NCBI GenBank assembly: GCA_001931905.2
Contig: MSJI02000879.1
Location: 1-54,029, forward strand
DNA: 54,029 nucleotides
Reading direction: 5' to 3'
Source of the DNA: Cladosporium sp. IMV 00045
Lineage: Eukaryota > Ascomycota > Dothideomycetes > Cladosporiales > Cladosporiaceae
The first letter of the stretch is position 1. Each line of letters starts with the position of its first letter. Both the position numbers and the translations under genes were made by a program. The notes beneath the pieces are model-generated. The model made no database searches and was not told where the DNA came from. It was given only the letters and a program-made list of their open reading frames with translations. Shown here piece after piece: positions 18,204-27,483 of this stretch.

Positions 18204-20729
18204 ATGCAGCCCAGCGACTCCATGGCCGGGCCCAACATGGGCCACAGGCACACACAATCCTACGCCGTGAAGCAGTCTTCGGCCGACACTGGCTTCTCGC
18301 ATGGATCATTCCACAACAACCAACCTTCGATCGGCGGCTACGCAGACCGTCACCCTCAGCGCGCCAACGTCCCATCGATCAACACGCGTCAGATCCCTCA
18401 GGCCTTCAATGGTACTGACATGCAGACTCCGCAGACTGGTTATGATATGAACTACACCCCATTGCTTCCCTCAGGACTACTCGTTGGCAGCCCTTTCCAG
18501 CCCGGCTCTCCCTCGACGTACCAATCGTCCCAGTTCCAGAGCTTCTCTAACTTTCCCCAGCAAGCCTCTCGTCAGAACCAGCAGGGCCAGATGAGCAACG
18601 CTTTCCCGCAGCAGCAGCAGGGAAACTTTTCCTCCAACGGATACCAGAGCATGACTTCTCCCACCGCGATGAACGCAGCACCCTTCTTTGGCAACATCCA
18701 GTCACCGACAACCGGCTTCAATGCCCTTAACAGCTCGTCGATGGGCAACTACCAATCCATGGGCGTTTCCCCTGGACTTGTATCTGGCACGAGCAGGACG
18801 GTATACCTGGGTAACATCCCACCAGACACTTCCGCCGAGGAGATTCTTGGCCATGTCAGGAGCGGACAAATCGAGTCTGTCAGGCTCCTCCCCGACAAGA
18901 ACTGCGCTTTCATCTCCTTCTTGGACGGCAGCTCGGCCACTCACTTCCACTCCGATGCTATCCTCAAGAAGCTTTCCATCAAGGGCCAGGATATCAAGAT
19001 TGGCTGGGGAAAACCCTCGTCTGTGCCGACTTCCGTCGCTCTCGCAGTGCAGCAGAACGGTGCGTCGCGCAATGTCTACTTAGGTAACCTTCCCGAGGAC
19101 ACCACCGAGGATGAGCTTCGTGAAGGCCTCGGCAAGTTTGGTCCCATCGACACCGTTAAGATCGTGCGCGAGAAGGCCATCGGCTTCGTGCATTTCCTGT
19201 CTATTGGCAACGCAATCAAGGCCGTCACCCAGCTCCCTCAAGACCCCAGATGGCAAGCACCTCGCAGAGTGTACTATGGCAAGGACCGCTGTGCTTACGT
19301 CTCCAAGACGCAGCAGCAGAATGCCGCGCAGTACCTTGGCATTGCCCCCGGGTACGCTCACGTGCTCAACGGCGCAGACCGTGATCTGATCACCAGTGCC
19401 CTGGCTCAGCAATCAGTTGCCGCCGCCGCCGTCGCTCAGACTGCCGGTGGTGCCAACAACGTCGGCAACCGCACCGTCTACCTTGGCAACATTCACCCGG
19501 AGACTACTATCGAGGAGATCTGCAACGTCGTCAGGGGTGGTCTTCTGCACCACGTGCGCTACATTCCCGACAAGCATATCTGCTTCGTCACCTTCATCGA
19601 CCCGACCTCTGCTGCATCATTCTACGCTCTCAGCAACCTGCAGGGTCTGATGATCCACAACCGTCGTCTGAAGATCGGCTGGGGCAAGCACTCCGGCGCT
19701 CTGCCACCTGCGATCGCTCTCGCCGTCTCTGGTGGTGCATCGCGCAACGTCTACGTCGGTAATTTGGACGAGACGTGGACCGAGGAGCGTCTGAGAGCAG
19801 ACTTCCAGGAGTACGGCGAGATCGAGCTGATCAACGCTCTCCGCGAGAAGAGCTGTGCTTTCGTGAACTTCACCAACATTGCCAACGCCATCAAGGCGAT
19901 CGAGGCCGTTCGCGGCAAGGACGAGTACAAGCGCTTCAAGGTCAACTTCGGCAAGGACAGATGTGGCAACCCGCCTCGCCAAATGAACAGCCAGCAACAG
20001 CAACAACAGCAACAGCAGCAGCAGCAGCAGGGCCAGGACAGCGGCGTCCAGTCGCCTTCACCCATGAGCGCTCTCCAGGGCAACCGCGCGCAAAACTCCA
20101 TCTCGCCCGTCGGCTCCGGCACCAGCCAAAACGGCCAATTCAACGGGCCCACGCCCTCCTCCATCCTGAACTCCGGCAACGCCAATCCGCTGACTCTCTA
20201 CCTCGCCGCCGCGCAAGCCCAGGCCCAAATGCCCCAGCAGCAGCCCGACATGAGCCCCTCGGCCTTCGAAGCGCAACCCTACTTCCAACAGCAATCGCAG
20301 CAGACCCAGCAACAAGCGCCTCCCACCTCTCAAGCACAGCAGGCCAACCCCACCGCTGCGCAAGCCTTCTACTCCTCCCCCAACGAGGTCACCTCTACCC
20401 GAACCAGCGGCCTCGACATCCCCGTGCAGCCGCAGTACGGCCACGGCAGCCACCAGAGCGTCAACATCGCCAACAACGGCATGCCCATGAACGGCGGCGG
20501 CGGCAACGGCGGCGCGTACGCGGCCAACTCGTCCAACTCGCAGGCCCAGCGCGGCCAGCACAACCGTGCTGTCAGTCTGCCCGCTTTCAACCTCCAGCAG
20601 GCCCAGCAGCAGCAGCAGCAGGCCGGTTTTGCCGGTCTTGGAGCCGGTTTGGGCGGTTTTGGTGCGAGCTCGTACGCTGTTGGTGGAGAGGGCGCCTTGC
20701 CTGGGTGGGCGGAGGAGGAGGTCGCGTAG
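18204..20729 (+). CDS. Four-RRM RNA-binding protein, Nrd1/Mrn1 type
   Basis: A single exon of 841 residues. A Q/S/P-rich N-terminus (about 1-190) precedes four RRM domains at about 196-268, 288-365, 422-495 and 513-586. Each begins with the RNP2 core [VT]YLGN or VYVGN: SRTVYLGNIPP, SRNVYLGNLPE, NRTVYLGNIHP and SRNVYVGNLDE. RRM2 and RRM4 each end with the family's YGKDRC or FGKDRC mark. The C-terminus is glutamine-rich, with a pure Gln run at 597-609 and more near 790. Fission yeast Nrd1 represses differentiation genes through mRNA binding, and budding yeast Mrn1 binds mRNAs under stress; a cytoplasmic mRNA-regulating role is the family expectation. The long pyrimidine-rich leader suggests regulated expression. 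Confidence 0.93.
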   Translation: MQPSDSMAGPNMGHRHTQSYAVKQSSADTGFSHGSFHNNQPSIGGYADRHPQRANVPSINTRQIPQAFNGTDMQTPQTGYDMNYTPLLPSGLLVGSPFQPGSPSTYQSSQFQSFSNFPQQASRQNQQGQMSNAFPQQQQGNFSSNGYQSMTSPTAMNAAPFFGNIQSPTTGFNALNSSSMGNYQSMGVSPGLVSGTSRTVYLGNIPPDTSAEEILGHVRSGQIESVRLLPDKNCAFISFLDGSSATHFHSDAILKKLSIKGQDIKIGWGKPSSVPTSVALAVQQNGASRNVYLGNLPEDTTEDELREGLGKFGPIDTVKIVREKAIGFVHFLSIGNAIKAVTQLPQDPRWQAPRRVYYGKDRCAYVSKTQQQNAAQYLGIAPGYAHVLNGADRDLITSALAQQSVAAAAVAQTAGGANNVGNRTVYLGNIHPETTIEEICNVVRGGLLHHVRYIPDKHICFVTFIDPTSAASFYALSNLQGLMIHNRRLKIGWGKHSGALPPAIALAVSGGASRNVYVGNLDETWTEERLRADFQEYGEIELINALREKSCAFVNFTNIANAIKAIEAVRGKDEYKRFKVNFGKDRCGNPPRQMNSQQQQQQQQQQQQQGQDSGVQSPSPMSALQGNRAQNSISPVGSGTSQNGQFNGPTPSSILNSGNANPLTLYLAAAQAQAQMPQQQPDMSPSAFEAQPYFQQQSQQTQQQAPPTSQAQQANPTAAQAFYSSPNEVTSTRTSGLDIPVQPQYGHGSHQSVNIANNGMPMNGGGGNGGAYAANSSNSQAQRGQHNRAVSLPAFNLQQAQQQQQQAGFAGLGAGLGGFGASSYAVGGEGALPGWAEEEVA
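19992..20030 (+). repeat. CAG/CAA glutamine-codon repeat in NRD1-like gene
   Basis: Thirteen consecutive Gln codons, the last six pure CAG. A second shorter CAG run lies at about 20598-20624. Both are in frame, and length changes would be tolerated only in whole codons. Confidence 0.9.
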
Positions 20730-21458
20730 GTGTTTTGATTCTGAAGAGGATGTCGAGAAAACGCCAGGAGCGATTCATGTCTTGCATTACTAAGAAACAG
20801 GGGAAGATTCGCTTCTCTTTTTTGATTATATGTTTGGGTTTACATTTTGGGTTTGGATCTTGAATCGAGGGAAAGCCAGGACGGGAGGGGGAGTAGTCCT
20901 CAGAGGACGGAGGGCAGGAGAGGAGAGGGTGGGCCATGCCACACCACGAGAAAGGATCTTTTTTGTCTTCGATCTAATACCCCCGTTTGAACGCCATCCC
21001 TGCGAGAAGAAAAAAACTAACAAACCATTTTTATACTAAACTTTTTACTCTCTAATGTTTTCCTAGGACTATTACCTCTTCTTGTGTATTTATCATGTAT
21101 TTTTTCTATTCTTCTGCATTTATTTCATCTCCATTTTACGGGAGTTTTCTGGCCCCAAGGCATTCGACTTTGCATACGTTCACGTCTTTTGTAACAAGAC
21201 AAGAACACAAGAATTCCACGGCATCCATGGCGTACGTTCCGGGCGTTTCTGAGTACAGGTAGTAGGAAAATCCGATATCAGATCGCTTCTTACGACGGTA
21301 TGGTCACTACTCTTATGTTGACCTTTACATGCCATTCTCCCAATTTACTTTATTCGTTCCGTTTAACTTATCTCCAAATAACTAGCCTCGAAGAAAAACG
21401 CCACACCGAAAGAACAGATAGGAATGTACACAACTGAAAATAATCTACATCAATCGCA
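20730..21458. other. Convergent 3' region between the NRD1-like and BOR1-like genes
   Basis: 729 bases between facing stop codons. AT-rich stretches at about 21010-21130 (runs of A and T, TATT motifs) fit 3' untranslated and polyadenylation DNA. No gene is visible. Confidence 0.55.
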
Positions 21459-23285
21459 TCATCGTCTCTCGGAAGAGCGCCCTCCAGCACCACCCTCATC
21501 TACTTCCACCCCACTACTATGCCCGCTCACGCCCTGCTCGCCCTTCTCAACATCCCTCCCATTCTCCCCCCTCCCTGCTTCCTCCATCTCCAACTGCCCC
21601 TCCGCCCCCGCCCGCCGACAACTCCCCAACGAAGCCCTCCTCTCATCCTCCACGTCCTCCGGCGTGCCCTCCCTGCAAGCCCACCTATCCACATAGCGCA
21701 GCACCTCCTTGCTCCAAATGCGATTCATAGCCAGAAGACGAAACGGCACGAGCGCGATGATGATAATCGGAAAAGCCGGCCCAGCAACCGTGAGCGTGAC
21801 GATGAACACCACCACCGTCATGGCGATCTCGAACAGAGTGTATGCGTGTAGGGGCCAGTAGGAGCGGATTCCGGCGGGGAGAGGGGGGAGTTCTGAGGGT
21901 GGTGTGAGCATGTGGAACGTGCGGGTAAGGATCGGGTTGGCGGCGAGGCTTTGCTGGCCCATGAAAATGAACAGGCCGGCGAGGACGCTGGTGGGGGTCA
22001 GGCCGAGGACGAGTTGGAGCGGCGGCGCGATGAAGATCAGAATCGCGCTGGCGTGCAGGAAGTGGCTCCAGCGCTGCTCGTGCACGCGCTGCACGGGGAC
22101 TTGCACGTTGTGTTCGAGTCCGTGTTTGTCTAGGACGGTTTCGTCGTGGAATTCGTCCTGCACGTCGTGCATGAGGCTTTCGGAGTGCAGGGGTGCTTGC
22201 GGGAGGAGGCCGTTGGCGGGCGGGATGCCTAGGATGCCGCAGAGGGCGGTGGTGGTGCCTAGGAGCACGATGTCGAGCGAGTAGCCGGTCGGCTTGCGTA
22301 TGCCGAAGCGCTTGATCGTGCAGATGATGCTGCTGATTTCGTGGTCGAAGAAGAAGAGCACCGTGATGATGGCGCCCGGGATGAGGGCGGCGAAGACCCA
22401 GCCGACAGGCAGGTGCCAGAATTCCACGTAGAAGTGCTCGCGGCCTGGCAGGGAGGGGATCAGGCCGCTGCTGCTGGTATGCAGGCGGCCTTTGGGTACG
22501 TCGCGCATTTCGCCCACGTACGGCATGCCGATGAAGAAGATGATGCTGATGGCCGCGGCGTATTCGCGCAGGCCCATGCGGATGTAGCGGTGGAATAAGG
22601 GTTCCCAGGATTCGGCGAAGGAGAGGAAGAGGGCGAGGATGAAAGTGCCTATGGCGCCGATGATGGCGTACAGGAACCCCTCGAAAGGCAGCCTTGCGTG
22701 CGCGCGCTCAAGTTCCTGCACCGCTTTGTGGAAGTAGATGATGGAGTTGAGCAGGCTGAAGATCTCGCAGCTAAACTCGGTCACGTAGAGCATGGTCCAC
22801 TCGTGGGCGTTGAAGAAGGCCAGGAGCCAGTGCATCCAGCCGGCGTGGATGAGGGACCAGGCCATGAAAGGCAGGAAGGGGATGTCGAAGCTGTTCGTGC
22901 ATAGTTTGTAGATGTTCTCGGCGAGCACTGAGAAGGGGCCGGTCACGCCTAGGATGTTGAGTGGTTGCAGTGAGAAGACGGAGTGGATGACGCCGCAAAG
23001 ACCGGTGCTCAAGACGACTTCGATCGTTCCCCAGTTCTCGCCTGTGTTGGAGTAAAGGTCACTGGCGAATGTCAGGCCGGGTAGCAGGTTCGTGAAGAAG
23101 ACAAAGACGGCGCTGGCGACGATCAGTTGGTTGAACACTGTCCAGTCCGATGGGTAGCGCTCGATGAGGTGTTTGCAGTCCTGGCGCAGCAGTTTGAACG
23201 GTTGCAAGGCTCCATCCTTGCGGAAAGCTGCGAAAGTCCCGGATAGCCATCGCTTGGACTTTTGTGACGGACCGACAGTGGTCAT
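21459..23285 (-). CDS. Anion exchanger of the SLC4/HCO3 transporter family, Bor1-like
   Basis: Minus-strand single exon. I place the start at the ATG at 23285 (MTTVGPSQKSKRW), giving 608 residues. The frame stays open ten codons further, but only from a TTG at 23315. A cytosolic N-terminus is followed by about a dozen hydrophobic segments. Family landmarks are DWTVFNQLIVASAVFVFFTN, FSLQPLNILGVTGPFSVLAEN (the conserved QPLxxxGxTGP) and the charged turn RDVPKGRLHTSSSGL. The C-terminal tail (about 555-608) is cytosolic, charged and Gly/Glu-rich. Yeast Bor1 exports borate and influences vacuolar sorting, and animal SLC4 proteins move bicarbonate. Borate efflux is the likeliest role, from family only. 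It converges with the NRD1-like gene. Confidence 0.93.
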   Translation of the reverse strand: MTTVGPSQKSKRWLSGTFAAFRKDGALQPFKLLRQDCKHLIERYPSDWTVFNQLIVASAVFVFFTNLLPGLTFASDLYSNTGENWGTIEVVLSTGLCGVIHSVFSLQPLNILGVTGPFSVLAENIYKLCTNSFDIPFLPFMAWSLIHAGWMHWLLAFFNAHEWTMLYVTEFSCEIFSLLNSIIYFHKAVQELERAHARLPFEGFLYAIIGAIGTFILALFLSFAESWEPLFHRYIRMGLREYAAAISIIFFIGMPYVGEMRDVPKGRLHTSSSGLIPSLPGREHFYVEFWHLPVGWVFAALIPGAIITVLFFFDHEISSIICTIKRFGIRKPTGYSLDIVLLGTTTALCGILGIPPANGLLPQAPLHSESLMHDVQDEFHDETVLDKHGLEHNVQVPVQRVHEQRWSHFLHASAILIFIAPPLQLVLGLTPTSVLAGLFIFMGQQSLAANPILTRTFHMLTPPSELPPLPAGIRSYWPLHAYTLFEIAMTVVVFIVTLTVAGPAFPIIIIALVPFRLLAMNRIWSKEVLRYVDRWACREGTPEDVEDERRASLGSCRRAGAEGQLEMEEAGRGENGRDVEKGEQGVSGHSSGVEVDEGGAGGRSSERR

Positions 23286-24328
23286 GTTGCCGTTGCTTTG
23301 AGTCCCGTTACCCAAGTAAGAGTGCGCTGCAAAGGCGCTTTGATTTCCGTGTTAAGATGACATAGTGGTCGTCGAAAGACAATATTCTCTAGCCGTAATA
23401 GTTTTTCTATAGTTGCATCGGTATATAGTAGCTTTCTCGTCCTTCAGTGCCACGCGGCCAAGAGTCCTTCACGACCGTTGAGGTTCGCACGAGGTCGTCG
23501 ATAAGCCTATCAGGCACGGTGGCAAAGAAAATGTGGCTTGCCGTCCGGTGGGCGAGGGAATCTTCTTTTGGGGAGGACACCCACGTCATCAAGAAAGCCA
23601 AGGTTCGCGACGAGAGTTTGGCTTTGCGAACCGAGGCGTGGCTGTGATGGTTGATAGAAAGCAGAATACGGAAGTTCAAGTTGATCGATGAGAGATTCAT
23701 TCTGTGCGATTGTGACACTATATGTAAAGCCAACCAAGTAAGTACTGAATGCATGCAGATCTACGACCTTGCTACACAGAGCTCACGTCACGCTATCTCG
23801 GACGGAATCGTCTTTGACATCGATTGAAGAGCCATGGGATCTACTCTTCAAATCCAGCCAAACACCAACGTACATACAGTGGCGCAGGTGCATGCGCACT
23901 GCTGGCGTATGTAGCTACGGCTGTCTCCACCTCCTCCTCCTCCTCCTGTCGCCTCTCCCTCGTTCGACACGAGGTGTAATTTGTATCATCCAGATTCGCA
24001 CTCTCGCGCTACCCGACAGTCATGCACCCATCATTCCCGTCTCGGTTGACAAATGCGTCAACAGCCTCATGGTAACCGCGCATGAAGCCTCTCGGTGAAG
24101 TCTCGCCTGACAGTTCAGTGCGCGCCGCTCAAGTCCGGGCATCCCTGGGCGAGAACGCAAGTAGCACGATCTCGCTGTCTTGAGCGAACCTTCCTTGACG
24201 ATGCAGCAGTCCGTTCAGAAACGGACTGAGGCAAGGCATGTAACTGCTAGTGAGAAGGTGTGCTTTCTCACGGCAGAGCTCGTCACCAGATCTGGCCGAC
24301 GAGCGTCAAGAAAGTCACCTCAAGCCCA
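23286..24328. other. Intergenic, 1.0 kb: promoter of the BOR1-like gene and 3' region of PRP38
   Basis: No supportable gene. The stretch contains a (CTC)n run at about 23930-23945 and a perfect hairpin at 24207-24228 (separate entry). Short frames such as 23407-23754 (minus) and 23769-24098 (plus) show no domain. Confidence 0.55.
24207..24228. other. Perfect 9-bp hairpin with 4-base loop downstream of PRP38
   Basis: CAGTCCGTT pairs fully with AACGGACTG around the loop CAGA (plus-strand reading). It lies about 100 bases beyond the PRP38 stop, so it would fall in that gene's 3' untranslated RNA. It may be a structured RNA element or a chance palindrome. Confidence 0.3.
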
Positions 24329-25036
24329 TCATCTCTCATCTCTTCTCTCGCCCTCTTCAGATTCCGAGCGCGCATCCCCATCTGTATGCCCATTCGCAAC
24401 TTCTTCGACCTCCCCCTCACTCCCATCCTCATTCTCCATCTCCTCCAGCTCCTCGCCCAGCGCACTCTCCCTCGGCTCCAAGCGATCCTCATCCTCCAGA
24501 AACAGTCTCGGATTGATCTTCGGCAGCGTCGTCGCACAAACACGAGTATTGATGAGCAAGTCGTCGACAAACTGATCAACATACGTCAGCGCCCAACCCT
24601 CCCTCGTCCTCCGCTTCAGCTTGCGCATATCGTTCAAATACGGCTCGAGCGTCGCGTAAACCTCCTCATCCTTCTCCCACGCCAGCCGGATGTAGAACGC
24701 CGCCAGCGCGCGCAGGTACTTGTACTCCTGCTGCTGCAGGTAGAACATGATGATCTCGCGGTCGGGCGTGATTTGCAGGAGCTTGAAGGCGAGGCACAGG
24801 AAGGGTGTGGGTTTCTGCGCAACGCCGTAGGTGCCGCCGATGAAGGTCAGCTCGACGGCGCGGTCGAGTAGGGTTGCGGCGTTGAGGCCGAAGCATTGCT
24901 CTTTCCAGTAGTAGGAGTCGACAATGCGGTCGCGCACGGGTTTCTCGAAGAGCTTGAGAGGGTTGTCGCCGCGGATGAGGGCGCCGGTGTAGCCTCGCTC
25001 GTCTAATGCGCGCTTGGCGTCGGCCTGGTGGGCCAT
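24329..25036 (-). CDS. PRP38: Pre-mRNA-splicing factor Prp38
   Basis: Minus-strand single exon of 235 residues. The PRP38 domain covers about residues 10-180: KRALDERGYTGALIRGDNP, then RIVDSYYWKEQCFGLNAATL, FIGGTYGVAQKPTPFLCLAF, IIMFYLQQQEYKYLRALAAF and the closing DQFVDDLLINTRVCATTLP. The C-terminal 50 residues are acidic, rich in Glu, Asp and Ser. Prp38 belongs to the U4/U6.U5 tri-snRNP and is needed to activate the spliceosome in the nucleus. The length is normal for a fungal form without the long RS tail of animals. The start faces the GT8-like gene across 294 bases. Confidence 0.95.
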   Translation of the reverse strand: MAHQADAKRALDERGYTGALIRGDNPLKLFEKPVRDRIVDSYYWKEQCFGLNAATLLDRAVELTFIGGTYGVAQKPTPFLCLAFKLLQITPDREIIMFYLQQQEYKYLRALAAFYIRLAWEKDEEVYATLEPYLNDMRKLKRRTREGWALTYVDQFVDDLLINTRVCATTLPKINPRLFLEDEDRLEPRESALGEELEEMENEDGSEGEVEEVANGHTDGDARSESEEGERRDER

Positions 25037-25330
25037 TGTGAAGGGAAGTGTGGTGGAAGAGGTGGGATGGGATGTTTCGAGAGCTATCTCAAGTAGCTTT
25101 CTGGTGGGTAGATCTGGACCTTGAAGGAAGAAGACGGGCTAGGATGCGCTGTGAATTTCGCGGGGAAGTCGGTTGCTCAGCCAACATCGAGACACAAATA
25201 GATGCACAGGATGGACTTGATACCTGACGCGTACGTCATGCAACATAGGGTTGTTTGAAGATATTCCACCGTACTTTTCGTGCATCATGTCCCTCGGATG
25301 AACTCAGATTGCACCAAAACAGGTTGTCAA

Positions 25331-26538
25331 ATGCGAAGAATGCTCCTCTCACAAAGCCAAGTCTCGGTGGCCATCTCATCAACCATCGGTACAACTCCCA
25401 CCAAACACACACCGCCCTCTGTTTAGACAATGTCACTGACCTTCCACCAGTAATCACATTCACAGTCCTCCTCTTCCTCTCCGGCTATGTCCTCCAGCAA
25501 AGGACAGTGAAAGGCCTCCAAGATGCGATTAAACCCCGACTCCCACAAGCCCCACCCTCGCTCAACGTCCAAACGCCCTTTGCAGACACCCTCCAGCAGT
25601 CTCGACTCTTCGGCGGTAGCATCGGGAGCCAAGGACGAGTGGCATATCAGAAATTCATGCGCACGGAAGACGCAGGCGTCAGTGTGAACTGGAGGAGACT
25701 GGCGCACGTGCAGCTGGCGAGGACGCACCACGACGTCTGCAACGCGATCATGGTGTTCAGAGAACTGCACAAGTTGAAGAGCCCGGCGAGGAAGGTCTTG
25801 CTGTTCCCCATAGCGTGGGCGGAGCAGATCGGGGCTAGCAATGCCGTTGGCGACCCGTACATGGATTCGAGTCGGAGGTTGATGCGCATGGCCGCGAGGC
25901 GATATGGGGTGGAACTGAGGCCCGTCAATCCGATCATTGAAGCCACGCCAGAGGGAGCGCCGGGCGTGTACTCGCTCGCCAGCGCTTACGCTCTTACGGA
26001 TTTTGACCGTATTTTGAGCATAGAGACGCCGGGCTTGCTTCTGGACTCCTCACCTTTGGACGCTGTGCTGGCATTCACGGAAAAGACGCCCTTCGCCATG
26101 CTCCAGAATTCCGCCATGGGAGACGGCGTGCACTCGCAAGACCTCCTACTTCTGCAGCCGTCGAAGACGGAACACACATCTCTGCGCGAAAGACTGGCAG
26201 CGGAGCCTTCGTTTGACGACACTCAGCTCGCCAGTGTTTTCGAGGAACCGCTTTTGCTGTCCTCGTCAAATGAAGACCATGCGCTGATCCGCTCGATCGG
26301 CGTCCTTCACGATGCAGAGGCAGATTTCAATTCCACTGCTTTCACGGACAAGGTGGCGTATATTCGCTTTTCGGATCCTAAATTACCTGGGCCCGAGTAC
26401 GACGTTCCGTGGTCGATGAAACGTGAGGCCAGGCCGAAGGTCAAGGACGCGGATTGGACGTGGACGAAGCTGTATGGAGAGTTTGCGCAGAAACGGATGG
26501 ATATTTGTGGGTTGGATTTGGAAGGTTGGCGGCCTTGA
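25331..26538 (+). CDS. GT8/GNT1-like type II membrane glycosyltransferase homologue without DXD
   Basis: I build exon 1 at 25331-25388 and exon 2 at 25451-26538; the intron 25389-25450 is GT-AG with CACTGAC as a likely branch point. This gives 381 residues. The large frame extends upstream only from a TTG and lacks its own ATG, whereas splicing supplies one and creates a signal anchor. That anchor has basic residues near the start and a hydrophobic core at about 11-35, ending ITFTVLLFLSGYVL. The luminal part aligns in style with fungal GNT1/GT8 proteins: WRRLAHVQLARTHHDVCNAI, VFRELHKLKSPARKVLLFPI, FDRILSIETPGLLLDSSPLD. Where active members have LDSD or a similar DXD motif, this one reads IETPG. 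The locus may encode a Golgi enzyme with another metal site, or a non-catalytic homologue. Family assignment is moderate. Confidence 0.75.
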
Positions 26539-27451
26539 GGGATCGTGTCTCATCAAGGAAAAGATGTCCCGTTTCTTTTTTGGTTTTCTGGAATTATTTA
26601 TAGCTGGTGTTTGGGTGCGTGTATGTGTGGGATGATACCTCAGGTTATACAGAGCCGACAGTTTGGATGCACATGGCGTACAGAACCAGTCTTATTACTT
26701 TGATGCATACTTACTACTATGTACCTGAATGATTTGCAAGTATCTAAACAATTCCGTACTTGTCTGTAAATATCGCATTTCCTCCGAAATTCCTTCTCAC
26801 ATCTCGATGCAGGTGTCTGTGTTAACACCAATTACCTAAACTCAAGGGTAGAGACGGCTTGACGGCTCGACACTTTGCTGGTCCAGGCCAATCAGCGCAA
26901 AAACGGCCGCCGCTGACGTTTTGCAGATGGGACATGGAAGAATCAGGTCTAGTACCGTGCTGAGCATAGCAGATGTCAGCCTGACCATATTACCGCCAGT
27001 CAGTCTGTAAGCCCGCGGACGGTCATCCTCCGTAGGAATAGAACACATGGCCTGCATCGTGACTCCAACATTATCAGTCAGGTGGAATTATTTGTTATTG
27101 GTCAGGAGACCCTCCTCTCCTAACTACCGAGGATATCAAGCGCGGCCAAGTCGTACGTGCATTGATGCGTCTTTAGCAGTGTTTTGCCTTGTCCTCAAGT
27201 CCTGGAGCACGTCCGATCTCCGCGAAAACCCGAAGAGGCTGCGGACCTTGAAGCGATTGCTGCTAGCTGGCTGGCTGATGCTTGCTCGCTGGCTCTGGCT
27301 GCTGCTGCTTTAGACTTACTACAGCAACTTTCAACTTCCATTCATCCATCTCCACTCCCTCTCCCATCTCTCTCTTTCATTATTCCCCACCACCACTCCT
27401 CCGGCATCCCTCGAGCTCTTGTAGCTTGTCGCATGAACGACAACACCGAGA
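26539..27451. other. Intergenic, 0.9 kb: 3' region of the GT8-like gene and promoter of KGD1
   Basis: No supportable gene. Two CCAAT boxes lie at 26888-26892 (plus) and 27097-27101 (as ATTGG). A C/T-rich leader runs at about 27330-27415. The minus-strand frame 26842-27057 has no domain. Confidence 0.55.
27097..27101 (-). promoter_or_regulatory. CCAAT box upstream of KGD1
   Basis: ATTGG on the plus strand, 351 bases before the KGD1 start, within TTATTGGTCAG. A second CCAAT is at 26888-26892. The HAP complex binds CCAAT and activates respiratory genes in fungi, which suits a TCA-cycle gene; binding here is not shown. Confidence 0.35.
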
Positions 27452-27483
27452 ATGCTGCGCTCCCAGCTGTCCCAATGCAGTAA
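27433..27483 (+). promoter_or_regulatory. Upstream ORF overlapping the KGD1 start codon
   Basis: An ATG at 27433 opens a 16-codon frame ([16 protein letters not shown], stop TAA at 27481-27483) that overlaps the KGD1 ATG at 27452 in the +1 frame. Its -3 base is C (weak context), whereas KGD1's own ATG has A at -3 (strong), so leaky scanning could serve both. It matters only if the transcript starts upstream of 27433. Confidence 0.45.

Noticed and set aside
19775..20863. 362-codon plus-strand frame inside and beyond the NRD1-like gene
   Set aside because: Out-of-frame shadow of the Gln/Pro-rich coding region; the translation is repetitive and lacks a domain.
23286..23315. Ten extra N-terminal codons of the Bor1-like protein
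   Set aside because: They begin with TTG; the ATG at 23285 is the first real start in this frame.
25255..25450. Upstream extension of the GT8-like frame
   Set aside because: Begins with TTG and is low in family likeness; the spliced model with an ATG at 25331 gives a proper membrane anchor.
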